10,495 bases of DNA from Kiloniellales bacterium (lineage in GTDB: Bacteria; Pseudomonadota; Alphaproteobacteria; Kiloniellales; JAKSDN01), in contig JAKSDN010000227.1 in NCBI GenBank assembly GCA_022360075.1, positions 1 through 10,495 of the forward strand, written 5' to 3'. The first letter of the stretch is position 1. Every line of letters begins with the position of its first letter. Shown piece after piece: positions 6,357 through 10,495 of the stretch. Below the pieces are notes generated by a model that was not told where the DNA came from, did no database searches, and worked only from the letters and a program-made list of their open reading frames with translations. Made by a program: the position numbers and the translations under genes.

Positions 6357-6404
6357 GAGCCGGGGACTGTCTGTTCCGAGGACACTTCGGAGCAGCCCTG
6401 GTTC
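6357..6404 (+). ncRNA. Candidate structured RNA element: 18-bp bulged stem-loop
   Basis: Lower stem: 6357-6365 (GAGCCGGGG) pairs with 6396-6404 (CCCTGGTTC), nine pairs with two G-U wobbles. A 5-nt bulge ACTGT (6366-6370) follows on the 5' side only. Upper stem: CTGTTCCGA (6371-6379) pairs with TCGGAGCAG (6387-6395), nine pairs with one G-U wobble, closing a 7-nt loop GGACACT. Wobbles that pair only when read on the plus strand suggest a plus-strand RNA. No T-run follows. It could be a 3' UTR element of dnaA, a processed small RNA, or chance. Confidence 0.45.
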
Positions 6405-6456
6405 GCGGCGTACGCGCACCCCCTGTTTGATAGCGCGAGCGTAATTCGGCCGCTGT

Positions 6457-6475
6457 GAACATAGAGCGAACATAG
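6457..6475. promoter_or_regulatory. Putative LexA (SOS) box upstream of dnaN
   Basis: GAACATAG occurs twice in direct orientation at 6457-6464 and 6468-6475, 11 bp apart, which gives GAAC-N7-GAAC (6457-6471). That direct-repeat layout (GTTC-N7-GTTC on the other strand) is the known LexA operator of alphaproteobacteria. The box ends 45 bp before the predicted -35 of the dnaN promoter (49 bp from the core motif), so it does not overlap that promoter; which promoter it would repress is not clear from sequence. Confidence 0.55.
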
Positions 6476-6520
6476 GGTCTCAATTCGCACCCGGCCGATC
6501 GCCGCAAAACCGCAATAAAG

Positions 6521-6549
6521 CTTACGTTTCCGGTGCCCTGTGGTATAGT
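6521..6549 (+). promoter_or_regulatory. Predicted dnaN(-recF-gyrB) promoter with extended -10
   Basis: TATAGT (6544-6549, five of six consensus bases) is preceded by TG at 6541-6542, making an extended -10, with a weak -35 CTTACG (6521-6526) 17 bp upstream. The start would be near 6556, giving dnaN an approximately 145-nt leader. The -35 is poor, as expected when an extended -10 is used. Confidence 0.6.
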
Positions 6550-6556
6550 GCATCCC

Positions 6557-6580
6557 CGATTCGCGGACCCTCGATTCGCG
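6557..6580. repeat. Tandem CGATTCGCG repeat in the dnaN leader
   Basis: CGATTCGCG occurs at 6557-6565 and 6572-6580, a 15-bp period, just after the predicted transcription start. The second copy is part of CCTCG-ATTCG-CGAGG (6569-6583), a 5-bp hairpin. The same 9-mer appears at 4159-4167 in the loop and arm of the first hairpin after rpsT. Each copy contains GATTC, a GANTC site of the CcrM methyltransferase type. Confidence 0.45.
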
Positions 6581-6616
6581 AGGCTCCTTCAAATGCGGCG
6601 GGAAGCACCGGATGTG

Positions 6617-6639
6617 GCCGGACGGCGGCCGAGTCCGGC
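6617..6639 (+). other. Hairpin with overlapping direct repeat upstream of dnaN
   Basis: GCCGGAC (6617-6623) pairs perfectly with GTCCGGC (6633-6639) over a 9-nt loop. CGGCGGCCGA also repeats directly at 6623-6632 and 6636-6645. It lies about 60 nt before the dnaN ATG, within the predicted leader, and might influence translation. Confidence 0.35.
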
Positions 6640-6699
6640 GGCCGAAGATCGGCCCGAACCGCGGTATTGCTAAACGTCCAAGCCACGTCTCAGAGCAAG

Positions 6700-7818
6700 A
6701 TGAAACTGACAATCGAACGCGGCGCGCTCTTGAAGTCGCTTGGCCACGTACACAGCGTGGTCGAACGCCGGAACACGATTCCGATCCTCTCCAACGTCCT
6801 GGTCGAGGCGGAGGACGGCAAGCTGTCGCTGACCGCCACAGACATGGACCTGACGATCATCGAGGCGGTCGGCGCCGAGGTCGCCGAGCCCGGCGCCATC
6901 ACCGCACCGGCCCATACGCTCCACGATATCGTGCGCAAGCTGCCCGAGGGCGCCCAGGTCGAGCTGAATGCCATGGGCGAGAGCGGTCGCATGGCGCTGA
7001 CCTGCGGGCGTGCCAGCTTCACCCTCGCGACCTTGCCGAAGGAAGACTTCCCGGCCACCGCCGACGGCGAGCTGCCGCAGACCTTCACGCTGCAGGCCGC
7101 GGAGCTGAAGAACCTGGTCGACCGTACGCGTTTCGCCATCTCGACCGAGGAGACGCGCTACTACCTCAACGGCATCTACGTTCACGCCGCGGTCGACAAC
7201 GAGATCCCCGTGCTGCGCGCCGTGGCCACCGACGGCCACCGGCTGGCGCGCTTCGAGATGCCCTTGCCCGAGGGAGCGGCGGAGATGCCGGGCGTGATCG
7301 TCCCGCGCAAGACCGTGGGCGAGCTGCGCAAGCTGGTCGACGAGGTCGACGTGCCGATCGAAGTCTCCCTGTCAGACACCAAGATCCGCTTCGCCTTCGG
7401 CTCCTCGGTCCTGACCTCGAAGCTGATCGACGGCACCTTCCCGGACTACGAGCGGGTGATTCCGACCGACAACGACAAGATCATGCAGGTCGACTGCAAG
7501 ACCTTCGCCTCGGCCGTCGATCGGGTCTCGACCATCTCCACCGAGAAGAGCCGAGCGGTGAAGCTCGCCGTCAACGACGGCAACCTGACTCTCTCCGCGA
7601 CCAGCCCGGAAAGCGGCAGCGCGATCGAGGAGATGGAGATCGGCTACGGCGGCAACACCATCGAGATCGGCTTCAACTCGCGCTACCTGCTGGATATCGC
7701 CCAGCAGATCGAGGGCGACCAGGCGCAGTTCGCGCTCGCGGACTCCGCTTCGCCGACGGTGGTGCGCGACCTCTCCGACAGCAGCGCTCTCTACGTGCTC
7801 ATGCCGATGCGGGTCTGA
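6700..7818 (+). CDS. dnaN: DNA polymerase III beta subunit (sliding clamp)
   Basis: Ring-forming dimer that tethers the replicative and repair polymerases to DNA; 372 residues, three clamp-fold domains of about 125 residues each. The N-terminus MKLTIERGALLKSLGHVHSVVERRNTIPILSNVLVEA is typical. ATDGHRLA in the middle domain and the C-terminal SALYVLMPMRV, which forms part of the partner-binding cleft, are intact. I start at the ATG at 6700; the frame is open back to a TTG at 6667, but that adds 11 non-conserved residues. No strong ribosome site is visible, only AGCAAG. recF begins 21 bp after the stop. A promoter with extended -10 and an SOS-like repeat lie upstream in the long gap after dnaA. 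Confidence 0.98.
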   Translation: MKLTIERGALLKSLGHVHSVVERRNTIPILSNVLVEAEDGKLSLTATDMDLTIIEAVGAEVAEPGAITAPAHTLHDIVRKLPEGAQVELNAMGESGRMALTCGRASFTLATLPKEDFPATADGELPQTFTLQAAELKNLVDRTRFAISTEETRYYLNGIYVHAAVDNEIPVLRAVATDGHRLARFEMPLPEGAAEMPGVIVPRKTVGELRKLVDEVDVPIEVSLSDTKIRFAFGSSVLTSKLIDGTFPDYERVIPTDNDKIMQVDCKTFASAVDRVSTISTEKSRAVKLAVNDGNLTLSATSPESGSAIEEMEIGYGGNTIEIGFNSRYLLDIAQQIEGDQAQFALADSASPTVVRDLSDSSALYVLMPMRV

Positions 7819-7839
7819 GTCGGTGAGCGCGCGAGGCCG

Positions 7840-10495
<2,656 letters not shown>

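Larger units (their letters stand above)
6261..6699. other. Structured non-coding region between dnaA and dnaN
   Basis: A 439-bp gap, long for genes usually adjacent. I see no supportable ORF, tRNA or consensus DnaA box; the best partial box is TGTGAACAT at 6455-6463, 7 of 9 positions. In order it holds a weak stem GCTCA/TGAGC (6262-6285), a perfect hairpin (6288-6305), a small GCCC/GGGC stem (6341-6353), a long bulged stem-loop (6357-6404), an SOS-box-like repeat (6457-6475), a promoter (6521-6549), a 9-bp tandem repeat (6557-6580) and a hairpin near the dnaN start (6617-6639). Confidence 0.75.

Noticed and set aside
6455..6463. TGTGAACAT as a DnaA box
   Set aside because: Only 7 of 9 positions match TGTGNATAA, it is single, and it is better explained as part of the GAACATAG repeat.
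6285..6473. Small minus-strand ORF starting inside the SOS-like repeat, as a damage-induced peptide
   Set aside because: It has no hydrophobic segment or family resemblance and no convincing leftward promoter, although a leftward transcript cannot be excluded.

Overview
This is a GC-rich chromosomal segment around the replication initiator gene dnaA, almost certainly from an alphaproteobacterium. The order ubiB-ubiE (leftward), mutM, a small secreted protein, a mitochondrial-type enoyl-CoA hydratase, rpsT, dnaA, dnaN, recF, gyrB (rightward) fits Rhodospirillales-like lineages. Most rhizobia and their relatives have dnaN-recF-gyrB separated from dnaA. That placement rests on gene order and protein character, not on a phylogeny.

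Layout. Positions 1-1410 (minus strand) hold the ubiquinone pair ubiE then ubiB; ubiB runs off the left edge. An 83-bp divergent gap separates them from mutM (8-oxoguanine glycosylase), which is followed closely by a 145-aa exported protein of unknown function and then the crotonase gene. rpsT (ribosomal protein S20) has its own clear sigma-70-type promoter and a strong intrinsic terminator. A 696-bp non-coding stretch (4134-4829) precedes dnaA, and a 439-bp non-coding stretch (6261-6699) lies between dnaA and dnaN. dnaN, recF and gyrB follow with gaps of 21 and 16 bp and look like one operon; gyrB runs off the right edge.

Functionally the right half is the replication-initiation and DNA-integrity module: DnaA opens the origin, the beta clamp (DnaN) tethers polymerase, RecF helps load RecA at gaps, and GyrB powers supercoiling. 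The left half is respiratory quinone synthesis, oxidative DNA-damage repair and fatty-acid oxidation.

I see no mobile element, CRISPR array, tRNA or rRNA gene. The coding content is ordinary and conserved; the unusual material is in the two gaps. The main candidates are a GAAC-N7-GAAC element (alphaproteobacterial LexA/SOS box architecture) upstream of dnaN, an 18-bp bulged RNA-like stem-loop just after dnaA, three tandem hairpins after the rpsT terminator, and a dnaA leader with a GNRA-capped hairpin that competes with an alternative pairing. One coding anomaly also stands out: MutM has lost its fourth zinc-finger cysteine. No consensus DnaA box was found by eye in either gap, so the origin is not placed here with confidence.
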